A stretch of 55,748 nt of DNA, from the NCBI GenBank assembly GCA_900542235.1, contig UQNB01000002.1, forward strand, positions 1 through 55,748, in the 5' to 3' direction. Below, piece by piece: positions 41,168 through 49,899 of the stretch (its first letter is position 1; the number at the start of each line of letters is the position of its first letter). The notes beneath the pieces are model-generated. The model ran no database searches, was not told the DNA's origin, and saw nothing but the letters and a program-made list of their open reading frames with translations. The position numbers and the translations under genes are program-made. Origin of the DNA: an uncultured Collinsella sp. GTDB lineage: Bacteria; Actinomycetota; Coriobacteriia; Coriobacteriales; Coriobacteriaceae.

Positions 41168-41725
41168 TTAGCGGCCCAGCATCCTAAAGAAACGCTCCTC
41201 GAGCGCGGGATCGGTCTCAAAGACGCCGCGGCGAGCAAGCGTCACGGTCTTGGTGCCGGGCTTTTGCACGCCACGCATCGTCATGCACATATGCTCGGCC
41301 TCCATCAACACAATCGCTCCCTGGGGAGCGAGATAATCCATGAGGGCATCGGCAACCTGTGCGCACAGTTGCTCCTGCAGCTGCAGACGGCGGGCATAAA
41401 CCTCAACCGTGCGGGCGAGCTTGGAAAGCCCAGCCACCCGACCGTTAGGGATATAACCAATGGCGGCCTTGCCATAAAACGGCAGCAGATGATGTTCGCA
41501 CAGCGAGTAGAACGTGATGTCGCGCTCGATAACCAAATCGTTCGAAGCGACGGCAAAGGTTTTGGACAGGTGTTCCTCGGCACTCTGGTCCATACCGCCG
41601 GCGATCTCACCATACATACGGGCAACGCGCGCCGGGGTCTCCAGCAGGCCCTCACGAGTTGGGTCCTCGCCTATGCCCTCAAGCAACAGCTTAATGGCGG
41701 CCTCGACTTTTTCCTGATCGACCAT
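41168..41725 (-). CDS. folE: GTP cyclohydrolase I
   Basis: 185 residues. DPTREGLLETPARVARMYGEI, the zinc motif YSLCEHHLLPFYGKAAIGYIP (~75), RVAGLSKLARTVEVYARRLQLQE and AEHMCMTMRGVQKPGTKT (second zinc Cys and substrate loop) are all intact. It opens the folate pathway by making dihydroneopterin triphosphate. First gene of folE-HD-folB. Confidence 0.96.
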   Translation of the reverse strand: MVDQEKVEAAIKLLLEGIGEDPTREGLLETPARVARMYGEIAGGMDQSAEEHLSKTFAVASNDLVIERDITFYSLCEHHLLPFYGKAAIGYIPNGRVAGLSKLARTVEVYARRLQLQEQLCAQVADALMDYLAPQGAIVLMEAEHMCMTMRGVQKPGTKTVTLARRGVFETDPALEERFFRMLGR

Positions 41726-41791
41726 CTGGGCCTCACTTTTCCGATTTCACGTTCGCTCTATGGTACCACGCCCTCCGGCATCGACCACAAG

Positions 41792-42373
41792 CTACATAGT
41801 ATGGGTCGAATAGACCGGATCATCACGCCAAAGTTCAACCGCATCACAAAGCGCAACGCCCTCGCGCTCAGCACGGGCGCGCGTAGCGTTCATATCGATC
41901 ACGCGCTGGTTGCTCGAACCCCTAAAGCGCAGCGAGATATCGTACAGGTCCTGAACAAACGGGCCGTCCACCAGCATGTCAAGGCAGGCAAGGATGCGGT
42001 CCGTCACCTCGGTATGATGACGACCACCCGGCATAAGCTCCTCGAGCACGTCACCGGTAAAGCACCAAATGGTCTTCCCCGACCCCACTGGATAGGCCGC
42101 GCGAACACGCTCGACAAACTCAACGAGCCCCGCCTGATTCTCGGGCTCCATGGGCTCGCCACCCAGAATCGTCAGACCATCGATAAAGGGATGATCGAGA
42201 CTCTTGATAATCTTGTCCTCGACGGCACGATTGAACGGCTCACCCGCAGCAAAGTCCCACGCAACAGAGTTAAAGCAATTCTTGCACCCACGACGGCACC
42301 CGCTTACAAACAGAGAAGTACGAACGCCTTCTCCATCAGCAATGTCGAAATACTTAATGTTCGCGTAGTTCAT
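41792..42373 (-). CDS. nrdG: Anaerobic ribonucleotide reductase activating protein
   Basis: 193 residues. Radical-SAM cluster CRRGCKNC (CxxxCxxC, ~27-34) after GEGVRTSLFVSG, then FIDGLTILGGEPME. It forms the glycyl radical on NrdD. ATG 42373 follows GGGAGAG. The gene is downstream of nrdD on the same strand but separated by 426 bases of palindromic DNA. Confidence 0.94.
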   Translation of the reverse strand: MNYANIKYFDIADGEGVRTSLFVSGCRRGCKNCFNSVAWDFAAGEPFNRAVEDKIIKSLDHPFIDGLTILGGEPMEPENQAGLVEFVERVRAAYPVGSGKTIWCFTGDVLEELMPGGRHHTEVTDRILACLDMLVDGPFVQDLYDISLRFRGSSNQRVIDMNATRARAEREGVALCDAVELWRDDPVYSTHTM

Positions 42374-42388
42374 AGGTAACTCTCCCGG

Positions 42389-42472
42389 GAGGCCGGGACA
42401 TATCATCCCGTCCTCAAACATTCTCGGCCTGCGGCCTGCGAAACTGCGGGCGGGACGATATGTCCCGGCCTC
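42389..42472. repeat. Long palindrome in the nrdG leader
   Basis: GAGGCCGGGACATATC (42389-42404) and GATATGTCCCGGCCTC (42457-42472) match perfectly; G-U-tolerant pairing (ATCCCGTCC with GGGCGGGAC) lengthens the stem to about 25 bases. It ends 16 bases before the nrdG start. Confidence 0.65.
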
Positions 42473-42650
42473 ATGCAAAGGGTAACTCAATGAACGAAGC
42501 GAACATCGAGCATAGGGTTCGAGGTCCAATAAAAACTGGGTTGCGGCTCAACCACCATCGCAAGTAAATCGCAGCCGCAACTCGAATTATTTCCGCTAAG
42601 AACTTCGAGGAGTGAGCAGACTGCGCGCTGCATCTCAGCTACATCAACTT

Positions 42651-42788
42651 GGCTGCCCTGTAGCGAGGCCCCGGACCTTTGCTCGATATGAGTTCCGCAC
42701 GAACAGGAGGCGCCAGTGGCGCCTCCGTCGTGAGCCAGGACTGTCCGAAATAGCGAGTAAAGGTCCGGGGCCTCGCTACAGGGCAGCC
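42651..42788. repeat. Palindromic element with 35-base terminal inverted repeats (MITE-like)
   Basis: The ends 42651-42685 and 42754-42788 are complementary at 34 of 35 positions. In the middle is a second perfect hairpin GGAGGCGCC-AGT-GGCGCCTCC (42706-42726). Total length 138 bases, no coding capacity. It lies 11 bases after the nrdD stop codon. Such long near-perfect ends suggest a non-autonomous mobile element or dispersed palindrome; as RNA it would fold into one long rod and could terminate or stabilise nrdD mRNA. Confidence 0.75.
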
Positions 42789-42799
42789 TGGGATGGTTA

Positions 42800-45022
42800 T
42801 TAGAGATGCAGCACGCGGTCGCGGATCTCCTCGGTTCGACCCTGGTTCCAGAACTGGGTACCGATGTAGCCGCACGTACGACGAGCGACGTTCATTTTCT
42901 CCTGGTTGCGGTTGCCGCAGTTGGGGCACTCCCACACCAGCTTGCCATCGTCCTCAACAATCTTGATCTCGCCATCGTAGCCGCACACCTGGCAGTAGTC
43001 GCTCTTGGTGTTGAGCTCGGCGTACATGATGTTGTCGTAGATGTACTGCATCACGCGAATGACAGCCTTGAGGTTGTCCTGCATGTTGGGAACCTCGACG
43101 TAGGAGATAGCACCGCCCGGCGAAAGCTGCTGGAACATGCCCTCAAACTTAAGCTTGTCGAATGCGTCGATCTCCTCGGACACGTGGACGTGGTAGCTGT
43201 TGGTGATATAGCCCTTGTCCGTCACGCCCGGGATAATGCCAAAACGACGCTGCAGGCACTTGGCGAACTTGTAGGTCGTCGACTCAAGCGGGGTGCCGTA
43301 CAGCGAGAAGTCGATATCGCTTTCGGCCTTCCACTCGGCGCACTTGTCGTTCATGCGCTGCATGACGGCCATGGCAAACGGCGTGCCTTCCTTCTCGGTG
43401 TGGCTGTGGCCCGTCATGTACTTGACGCACTCATACAGGCCGGCATACCCCAGGCTGATGGTGGAATAGCCGCCCACGAGCAGCTTGTCGATCGTCTCGC
43501 CCTTCTTCAGACGAGCGAGGGCGCCGTACTGCCACAAAATCGGTGCAGCGTCAGAAAGCGTGCCCATCAGGCGCTCATGACGGCACAGCAGAGCACGGTG
43601 GCACAGCTCAAGGCGCTCGTCGAAGATCTTCCAGAACTTGTCCATGTCCTGATGCGAGCTCAGCGCGACATCGGGCAGGTTGATGGTCACAACACCCTGG
43701 TTAAAGCGGCCATAGTACTTAGGTTTGGTCGGGTCATAGTTCAGCGCGTTGGCGACATTGTTAAAGCCGTTGCCCGAGCGGTCGGGCGTCAGGAAACTGC
43801 GACAACCCATGCAGGTGTAGCAATCGCCGTTGCCGGCGGTCTCGCCCTTCGACAGCTTGAGCTCGCGCATCTTCTTCTCGGAGATGTAATCGGGCACCAT
43901 GCGCTTGGCGGTACACTTGGCAGCCAGCTGGGTCAGGTAGAAGTACGGGGAATTCTCGTGAACGTTATCGTCCTCGAGTACATAGATAAGCTTGGGGAAT
44001 GCCGGGGTAATCCACACACCGGCTTCGTTCTTAACGCCCTCATAGCGTTGACGAAGCGTCTCCTCCACGATCATGGCAAGGTCGTGCTTCTCCTGGGGCG
44101 TACGGGCCTCATTGAGATACATAAAGACCGTCACGAACGGCGCCTGGCCATTGGTGGTCATAAGGGTCACGACCTGATACTGAATCGTCTGGACGCCGCG
44201 ACGGATCTCATCGCGCAGACGGTCCTCAACGACCTCACGGACCTTTTCGGCAGATGCCGAAACACCGAGCTCCTCAAGCTCGCGAGCGACCTCGCCGCGA
44301 ATCTTTTGACGGCTCACCTCAACAAACGGGGCAAGATGGGTCAGCGAAATAGACTGGCCGCCGTACTGGGAGGAAGCAACCTGGGCGATAATCTGCGTCG
44401 CGATGTTGCAGGCAGTCGAGAAGCTGTGCGGCTTCTCGATCAGCGTGCCCGAGATAACGGTGCCGTTCTGGAGCATATCCTCCAGGTTCACCAGGTCGCA
44501 GTTATGCATGTGCTGGGCAAAGTAGTCGGAATCGTGGAAGTGGATCAGGCCCTCGTTGTGGGCATCCACGATCTCCTGGGGCAGCAGCACGCGCTGAGTC
44601 AGGTCCTTGGAAATCTCGCCGGCCATGTAGTCGCGCTGAACGGAGTTGACGGTCGGGTTCTTGTTAGAGTTCTCCTGCTTGACCTCTTCGTTATTGCACT
44701 CGATCAGCGACAGAATCTTGTCGTCGGTCGTGTTCTTCTGGCGCTTCAGGCTCTGGACATAGCGATAGATGATGTAGTGGCGGGCGACCTCGTAGCAGTC
44801 GAGACGCATGATCTCGTCCTCGACCAAATCCTGGATCTCCTCGACCGAAACGGTGTGGCCCGCGTTCTCGCATGCCTCGGCGACGTTTTGCGCCGCATAA
44901 ACCACCTGGCGGTCGGTTAGACGAGAGCTCTCCTCGACCTCCAAGTTTGCGGCGCGAATCGCATTGACGATCTTATCGATGTCAAAGACAACCTCGGTGC
45001 CGCTGCGCTTGATGATCTTCAT
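42800..45022 (-). CDS. nrdD: Anaerobic ribonucleoside-triphosphate reductase
   Basis: 740 residues. An N-terminal ATP cone (KIIKRSGTEVVFDIDKIVNAI ... VEEIQDLVEDEIM) for allosteric control, the catalytic barrel with HFHDSDYFAQHMHNCDLVNLEDML, a zinc site CQVCGYDG...CPNCGNRN near the end and the glycyl radical loop RRTCGYIGTQFWNQGR. It makes deoxynucleotides without oxygen. ATG 45022 has a GAGGCAAGAGG site. The promoter carries paired NrdR boxes. Confidence 0.97.
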   Translation of the reverse strand: MKIIKRSGTEVVFDIDKIVNAIRAANLEVEESSRLTDRQVVYAAQNVAEACENAGHTVSVEEIQDLVEDEIMRLDCYEVARHYIIYRYVQSLKRQKNTTDDKILSLIECNNEEVKQENSNKNPTVNSVQRDYMAGEISKDLTQRVLLPQEIVDAHNEGLIHFHDSDYFAQHMHNCDLVNLEDMLQNGTVISGTLIEKPHSFSTACNIATQIIAQVASSQYGGQSISLTHLAPFVEVSRQKIRGEVARELEELGVSASAEKVREVVEDRLRDEIRRGVQTIQYQVVTLMTTNGQAPFVTVFMYLNEARTPQEKHDLAMIVEETLRQRYEGVKNEAGVWITPAFPKLIYVLEDDNVHENSPYFYLTQLAAKCTAKRMVPDYISEKKMRELKLSKGETAGNGDCYTCMGCRSFLTPDRSGNGFNNVANALNYDPTKPKYYGRFNQGVVTINLPDVALSSHQDMDKFWKIFDERLELCHRALLCRHERLMGTLSDAAPILWQYGALARLKKGETIDKLLVGGYSTISLGYAGLYECVKYMTGHSHTEKEGTPFAMAVMQRMNDKCAEWKAESDIDFSLYGTPLESTTYKFAKCLQRRFGIIPGVTDKGYITNSYHVHVSEEIDAFDKLKFEGMFQQLSPGGAISYVEVPNMQDNLKAVIRVMQYIYDNIMYAELNTKSDYCQVCGYDGEIKIVEDDGKLVWECPNCGNRNQEKMNVARRTCGYIGTQFWNQGRTEEIRDRVLHL

Positions 45023-45247
45023 CCTCTTGCCTCTTTCGCGTCGTAGTCTCATTGCGCTTCAGAGCCAAACGATGCCCGGCAGGGCTTGCCCCTGTCTTGC
45101 GGCGCCGTCGCGCAATCTGTGTTCTCGATAAACCATAGGTCCTCATGCGGACAATCCTCGCGGCCGATCAAGCGGCTCAAAGATCTATCCAAATGGGGCA
45201 AATAAGGTCCTCGTTCTCTGTCCGCCATCTATCATACGACAAAGAGG

Positions 45248-45295
45248 CATCTATATCCTGTATTCTTTTTTTAGTTCAAACACAACATATAGTGT
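45248..45295 (-). promoter_or_regulatory. nrdD promoter with paired NrdR boxes
   Basis: ACACAACATATAGTGT (45280-45295) matches 14 of 16 positions of an NrdR box (ACACWATATATWGTGT); a weaker one, CATCTATATCCTGTAT, starts at 45248. Their starts lie 32 bases apart, the usual three-turn spacing. On the minus strand TTGAAC (45279-45274) and TATAGA (45255-45250) with an 18-base spacer form the promoter, and the boxes overlap it. NrdR would repress nrdD when dATP is plentiful. Confidence 0.78.
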
Positions 45296-45497
45296 TTCAG
45301 CAGGTCAAAGCAATTGGTCATTTTGCAGACGCATTAATTATGAGGGGTTCTTGGCAAGTCGGTAAAACGTTACCAACACGGCTACCTGCATGGCAGTTAT
45401 AAAACCCCCTTAGTCAAGCCGCTGACAAATCCTACCAAAACCAAGCCGCTCACGCCAAAAGAATCCAAAAGATTATGCTTGACCAACATGTTGCGGT

Positions 45498-45575
45498 CGA
45501 ATGCCGACGGACGGAGCGACAGGACTGTAAACGCTCGGAAGACTACAGCCCCGGCACCCCGTCCGCCGGCATTCG
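45498..45575. repeat. Palindrome after the thiolase-ACP operon
   Basis: CGAATGCCGACGGACGG (45498-45514) pairs with CCGTCCGCCGGCATTCG (45559-45575), 16 of 17, with a smaller GAGCG/CGCTC stem inside. The motif AGGACTGT in its interior is also found inside the element at 42651, which hints at kinship. It lies 16 bases after the last gene of the operon. Confidence 0.6.
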
Positions 45576-45590
45576 ATAGGCGAGGGTCTA

Positions 45591-46058
45591 TTACTTCTCT
45601 TCGCGAACTATCATGCGGCCGAGAGCCGCTGTAAAGGGATCGAGCAGCACGCCAGCGATAACCACAAAGGCCCATCCCTTTGTGACGAGGCCGGCCCAAC
45701 GCGCGAAGAACGTACGGCCTTCAATCGTTCCGAATCCTCCCTGGAAGGCAATCTCGCCAAAACCGATTACCATAAAAAGGAGCGTGGCACCGATGACCGT
45801 ACCGGCGATCTTGTATGGTGCACTCCCCTGCTCAAAACCAAAAAAGTCCAGGCACATACCAACTGTTTTGCCAAACAGCGGGAGTGCGCTCAGAACCTCG
45901 GCGATCACCGTGGCCACGATGAGTTGTCCCCAAAAGCCCGTGGGGCCCGTCAGGTCCAAGCCAGGCGCCCCTTCAATGATGGGGAGAAACGCGCAGAGCA
46001 ATAGCGGGTTAAAGAAGCCGTTGAGAATACCGATAACGCGCCTGACAGGTAACTTCAC
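45591..46058 (-). CDS. Small membrane protein, last gene of the thiolase-ACP operon
   Basis: 155 residues with about four hydrophobic segments (NPLLLCAFLPIIEG, LIVATVIAEVLSALPLF, IAGTVIGATLLFMVIGFGEIAF, WAFVVIAGVLLDPFTAALG). No family recognised. GTG 46058 with AAAGG 11 bases upstream is the likely start, since it gives a normal membrane-protein beginning (VKLPVRRVIGILNG). It follows the MFS gene by 100 bases and may be part of the same transport function. Confidence 0.6.
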   Translation of the reverse strand: MKLPVRRVIGILNGFFNPLLLCAFLPIIEGAPGLDLTGPTGFWGQLIVATVIAEVLSALPLFGKTVGMCLDFFGFEQGSAPYKIAGTVIGATLLFMVIGFGEIAFQGGFGTIEGRTFFARWAGLVTKGWAFVVIAGVLLDPFTAALGRMIVREEK

Positions 46059-46158
46059 AGCTGTAAACCTTTCAAAGTCATTAATAGAAAGAGGGCCGCC
46101 GGCATATGTCGGCGGCCCCGATAAACCATGATGTGCGGCAAAGCAACTACTCGAGCGG

Positions 46159-47358
46159 CTACTCCGCCTCGCCGCCGGCCGCCATCTTCTCTGCCTCGGC
46201 AAGCTGGGCCGGGGTGAGTTTGCGATACTTAATGGCGCCAAAGACGACACAAGCCGCACAGACGATCATGCCGGCGATGAACTTCTGGTCAATCGTCGCA
46301 CCAAACGGCGACGTCACGGCCTCAAACACAATGGGAGACAGTGCCATGCCAAAGTTGATGCCTGCCATGCCAATGGCAAGGTTAAACGCACGTCCCTCGG
46401 GGGCAGAGTTGCCGGCGGCAAAATTGCCCTCCAGCGGCACGTAGGTCTCCTTGCCCAGCGCAACGACAAAGCCCGCAACGCACAGCACCATAAAGGCGGG
46501 CGCAACCAGCGTCAGGCCCAGGCCAACGAGCGTCACGCCCCACGCGATCGGCATAGCCAGGTTCTTGAACTTGGCAAACAGCGGACCGACCAAAAGACCA
46601 GCCGCAATACCGGCAACGGTCATAACGGTAGAGGCAAGACCGGCCTCCACGGTACCGCCAAAGCCGCGACCTACAACAAGCAGCGAAACGTTGGAGCTGA
46701 AGAGCTGGAACGTAAGTACGAACACAAAGCTCATGAGCGTGATAATCGCGACCTCTTTAGGCATATTGGCAAACACGTTGACCTTGCGCTTGGGCTCAAG
46801 ATGACCCTCAGGAAGGCAAACAGCCTCGATTACGATGAAAATGATCATGATGAAGTACGCCGCATAGCTGTGGAACCACTCGGCAGAACCCAAGATGCCG
46901 GAAACCATCGTCCAGATAATGCCGCCCAGTGCAACAAAAGTGGAGTAGATGCCCATGACAAACGAGCGCTGCTTTCCGCCAAAGTAATCCGCGATAAGAG
47001 CGTCCGTTGAATTCTGCACGGCGCCGAGACCAAGGCCCATGACAGCAGAAGCCGCTAAGACTTGGCCGAGCGAGTCGTGGAACACCAGCACCGAGGCGCC
47101 TGCCAGCATCACGATAATGTGACCGACGAGCGTCGTCTTCTTCTTGGACACGCGAGAGGCAAGCTGTGAAGAGACGAGCATGGCGGACAACGCCATCATC
47201 AACGGGATGATGCCGATAATCATCTGAACGGCAGCGATGTTCTCGTTGGGAAACGCGGCCGCAACAGAGGCCACGATGGGAACGGGCACGAGCATGCCCA
47301 TGATGCACATGGCGGCTGCGTAAATGCCCACCAGGTACTTGATCTTGGTTTTATCCAT
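46159..47358 (-). CDS. MFS transporter
   Basis: 399 residues, 12 hydrophobic helices. The loop after helix 2 is LASRVSKKKTTLVGH, a degenerate form of the MFS motif. It carries the cytoplasmic middle loop EGHLEPKRKVNVFANMP. It lies 74 bases downstream of the kinase gene in the thiolase-ACP operon and could export the acid made by the kinase or import its precursor. GGATGG precedes ATG 47358. Confidence 0.83.
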   Translation of the reverse strand: MDKTKIKYLVGIYAAAMCIMGMLVPVPIVASVAAAFPNENIAAVQMIIGIIPLMMALSAMLVSSQLASRVSKKKTTLVGHIIVMLAGASVLVFHDSLGQVLAASAVMGLGLGAVQNSTDALIADYFGGKQRSFVMGIYSTFVALGGIIWTMVSGILGSAEWFHSYAAYFIMIIFIVIEAVCLPEGHLEPKRKVNVFANMPKEVAIITLMSFVFVLTFQLFSSNVSLLVVGRGFGGTVEAGLASTVMTVAGIAAGLLVGPLFAKFKNLAMPIAWGVTLVGLGLTLVAPAFMVLCVAGFVVALGKETYVPLEGNFAAGNSAPEGRAFNLAIGMAGINFGMALSPIVFEAVTSPFGATIDQKFIAGMIVCAACVVFGAIKYRKLTPAQLAEAEKMAAGGEAE

Positions 47359-47432
47359 GATCCATCCTTACACTTAAAGAAAAGGGTCGGAGCGGCCAGG
47401 CATCACCTGCGGCCGCCCCAAACACAGCACTA

Positions 47433-48545
47433 TCAGTCGTTGAATCCGGTGAACACGGGCTCTCCGCTGTACACGAGCGCTTCCTCGACACCATCGAGCA
47501 CGCGGCAGGCGCCAGACGCCATCGCCTCGAGCTCAAACTCGCCGGGATAAGCCGACACGGGGGCGATCCAAGAGCAGCATTCCTCAATCGAGGCAACGAG
47601 CTCCTTGCTGTGGACCATGCCGCCTCCGAGCAAGATGCCGTCGACGTCGCCCTTCAGCACACAGGCCATCTCGCCAATCCACTTGCAGATTTGGTAAACC
47701 ATCGCATCCCAGGCGCGAGCCGCGGCCTCATCGCCCGCGGCGGCGCGCTCGCACACCTCGATGGCATCGGACGTACCCAAAAGGTCAACGAAGCCACCGG
47801 TCTTCATGCAATGGGCGCGGGCAACGTCGAGACCATGCTCCGCCGTATACTTCGCGACCTCGATTGCGGGGACCGAGCCACAGCGCGTCGGCGCCATGGG
47901 GCCCTCGCCGCCGACGATGTCGTTGCCGTCGACCATCTTGCCCTTAAGGTGAGCAGAAATCGAAATGCCACCGCCGATATGACAGACAATAAAGTTGCAC
48001 TCGTCATATGCACGACCGAGCTTTGCCGCGTGGCGAATGGCAGTCTCTTTGAGATTAAGGGCGTGCAGGTGCACGTTTCGATACACGCCCTTAATGCCCG
48101 TCATACGTGCGAGGTCGCACAGCTCGTCGGTATCGGGAGGATTCACCACAAAAGAGGGCTTTCCCGTCTTTGAGGCGAACTCATGGGCAATCTGGGGGCC
48201 AAGCTGCGCCGGGTGCTGAATGCCGTTCGCACCGATGCGGGCATGCTCGAGCATGACCTCGTTGATGGCATACGTGCCGCCGGGCAACGAAAGCAAGCCG
48301 CCGCCGCGACCGACAAATGCATCAAAGTCCTCGAGCTTCAGGCCCGCCTCCCCCAGTGCTCCAAGAATCAGATCGCAGCGATACGGCATCTGAGCCGAAA
48401 CCCCATCGAACTGGGCGAGGTCCTTCGCATCGTGCGCAACGTTCTTGCTGAGCTTGCACTCATCACCCTCAAAAACGCCCACTTTCGTGGAAGTAGAACC
48501 CGGGTTGATTACCAGGATGCGCCAGGGAGTCTTTTTATCGGACAT
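47433..48545 (-). CDS. buk: Butyrate kinase-type acid kinase
   Basis: 370 residues, shorter than acetate kinase and typical for butyrate kinase. LVINPGSTSTKVGVFEGDE is the N-terminal phosphate loop; GRGGGLLSLPGGTYAINEVMLEH, GIQHPAQLGPQIAHEFA, IVCHIGGGISISAH and ILLGGGMVHSKEL complete the ASKHA fold. It turns an acyl phosphate plus ADP into acid plus ATP. It follows the phosphotransacylase gene by 3 bases (GGAGG site in the gap). Chain length of the substrate is unknown. Confidence 0.88.
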   Translation of the reverse strand: MSDKKTPWRILVINPGSTSTKVGVFEGDECKLSKNVAHDAKDLAQFDGVSAQMPYRCDLILGALGEAGLKLEDFDAFVGRGGGLLSLPGGTYAINEVMLEHARIGANGIQHPAQLGPQIAHEFASKTGKPSFVVNPPDTDELCDLARMTGIKGVYRNVHLHALNLKETAIRHAAKLGRAYDECNFIVCHIGGGISISAHLKGKMVDGNDIVGGEGPMAPTRCGSVPAIEVAKYTAEHGLDVARAHCMKTGGFVDLLGTSDAIEVCERAAAGDEAAARAWDAMVYQICKWIGEMACVLKGDVDGILLGGGMVHSKELVASIEECCSWIAPVSAYPGEFELEAMASGACRVLDGVEEALVYSGEPVFTGFND

Positions 48546-48548
48546 ATC

Positions 48549-49556
48549 TTAAGCCTCCTTAAGCGCCTGGGCGCGCACGCAGCTCATCACCACGTTGCCG
48601 ACGATCTCGTCGACGGGCGCAGAGCGCGAGCAATCGCACACGATCTTCTTGAAGCCCTGAAGCATGGGGCCGTAAGCATTGGCGCCGGTCAGGTTCTGGA
48701 TGATCTTGACGCCGATATTGCCCACGTTGATATCGGGCCAGATGACCACGTTGGCCTGTCCCGCAACAGCGGACTCACGACGTACCTTCTTGGCCGCAAC
48801 CTTGGGGTTAATCGCCGAATCAAACTGGAACTCGCCGTCGATGGCAAGGTCGGGACGGCGATCGTTGGCAATCTCGCGAGCGCGGCGTACTTTGTCGACG
48901 AGCTCGTTATCCATCGAGCCGTCAGTCGAATGCGAAAGTAGCGCGCAACGGATATCCCATCCGGTCAGCGAGCGCACCGTTTCGCTCGACGAAATCGCGA
49001 TCGAGGCAAGTTCCTCGCTCGTAGGGTCGACGCAAACGGCGGAATCGCCAAAAGCCAAAAGGCCACCTTCGCCGCCGTTCCAGTTGGGAATGTCGGCGAT
49101 ACCGCACGAGCTCACGGTGTCCACCCCGTCGGCAAGGCCGACGATGGTCTGACCCGCCAGGATAATATCGCCCGTGGCGTTATCAATGCCGGCGAACATT
49201 ACGTCGACATCGCCGAGCACCTGCAAAATCAGGGCGCGCTCAAGCGGACGCGTCATACGGCGCGCGGCGCCCTTGGGCTTAAACTTGCAATCCGGATGCG
49301 AAAGATAGCGCTCGCAGCAAGCGGTGTTCGCCTCCTCGTCGGTCACATCGACAATCTCGATGCCGTCAAGGGAGATGTCGCGCTCATCGGCAAGCTCCTT
49401 GAGCTTACCGCCGTCGCCGACCAGCACACATTCGGCAAGATGCTCGGCGGCGATCTTTGCGACCGCCTGCATCATGGTCTCGTTTTCGCCCTCGGGAAAA
49501 GCAACGCGCATAGGCTTGGCGGCAGCCTGCTCGCGCAGGGTCTGCATCAGGTCCAT
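48549..49556 (-). CDS. Phosphate acyltransferase (phosphotransacetylase/butyrylase family)
   Basis: 335 residues. RVAFPEGENETMMQAVAKIAAE is the PTA start, TGDIILAGQTIVGLADGVDTVSSCGIADIP the middle, NVGNIGVKIIQNLTGANAYGPMLQGFKKIVCDCSRSAPVDEIVGNVVMS the active-site end. It exchanges CoA (or possibly the carrier thiol) for phosphate on an acyl group. It sits between the carrier protein (5 bases) and kinase genes, so it probably links the carrier or CoA ester to ATP formation. Whether it is closer to Pta or Ptb needs a tree. Confidence 0.86.
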   Translation of the reverse strand: MDLMQTLREQAAAKPMRVAFPEGENETMMQAVAKIAAEHLAECVLVGDGGKLKELADERDISLDGIEIVDVTDEEANTACCERYLSHPDCKFKPKGAARRMTRPLERALILQVLGDVDVMFAGIDNATGDIILAGQTIVGLADGVDTVSSCGIADIPNWNGGEGGLLAFGDSAVCVDPTSEELASIAISSSETVRSLTGWDIRCALLSHSTDGSMDNELVDKVRRAREIANDRRPDLAIDGEFQFDSAINPKVAAKKVRRESAVAGQANVVIWPDINVGNIGVKIIQNLTGANAYGPMLQGFKKIVCDCSRSAPVDEIVGNVVMSCVRAQALKEA

Positions 49557-49561
49557 GGCAG

Positions 49562-49795
49562 CTACTCCATCTCTTCGGCAGTGCGCTCGATAAGCTCGCG
49601 GATGGTCTTCATGACCATGACCTCGCGAACGGGGACCTCGGCATCGAGCTCGTTCTCGATCATGGAGGTCAGGGCGATCATCTTCATCGAGCCCTTGCCC
49701 AGGGTCTCAAACGTCGTCTCGGGGGTCACATCGCCATCGTAGTTGTAAGCGGACTTGGCAAAATCGCAGATCTGCTGAGTGAGTTCTTCGTTCAT
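49562..49795 (-). CDS. Stand-alone acyl carrier protein
   Basis: 77 residues, acidic, four-helix size. The phosphopantetheine attachment loop reads LGKGSMKMIALTSMIENEL, with Ser in GSM replacing the usual DSL of fatty-acid carrier proteins. EVPVREVMVMKTIRELIE is a standard helix IV. It differs from housekeeping AcpP, which points to a dedicated carrier. A phosphopantetheinyl transferase gene is encoded 3 kb upstream on the same strand. Confidence 0.86.
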   Translation of the reverse strand: MNEELTQQICDFAKSAYNYDGDVTPETTFETLGKGSMKMIALTSMIENELDAEVPVREVMVMKTIRELIERTAEEME

Positions 49796-49899
49796 GATGG
49801 TGCCTTTCTAAGATAAAAAGAGGGGTGGCCACGGCGGGCTGGAGACATGGGTCCCGCCGTGGCCTAAGAGAGGAATCGAATTGTTAAAAGGGTGAAAAC

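Larger units (their letters stand above)
42374..42799. other. 426-base nrdD-nrdG spacer filled by two large palindromes
   Basis: No gene is seen. It holds a 16-base perfect palindrome at 42389-42472 and the larger element at 42651-42788. The sequence between them (42473-42650) shows no clear feature. Confidence 0.7.
45023..45590. other. 568-base region between nrdD and the small membrane protein gene
   Basis: Holds the nrdD promoter and NrdR boxes (45248-45295) and the palindrome at 45498-45575. A plus-strand frame at 45145-45402 overlaps the promoter and looks non-coding. Nothing else is recognised. Confidence 0.65.

Noticed and set aside
42806..44920. 704-codon open frame on the plus strand opposite nrdD
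   Set aside because: Mirror of nrdD codons; no motifs, and nrdD is unambiguous.
45145..45402. 85-codon plus-strand frame in the nrdD promoter region
   Set aside because: Covers the NrdR boxes and promoter; no ribosome site and no protein-like pattern.
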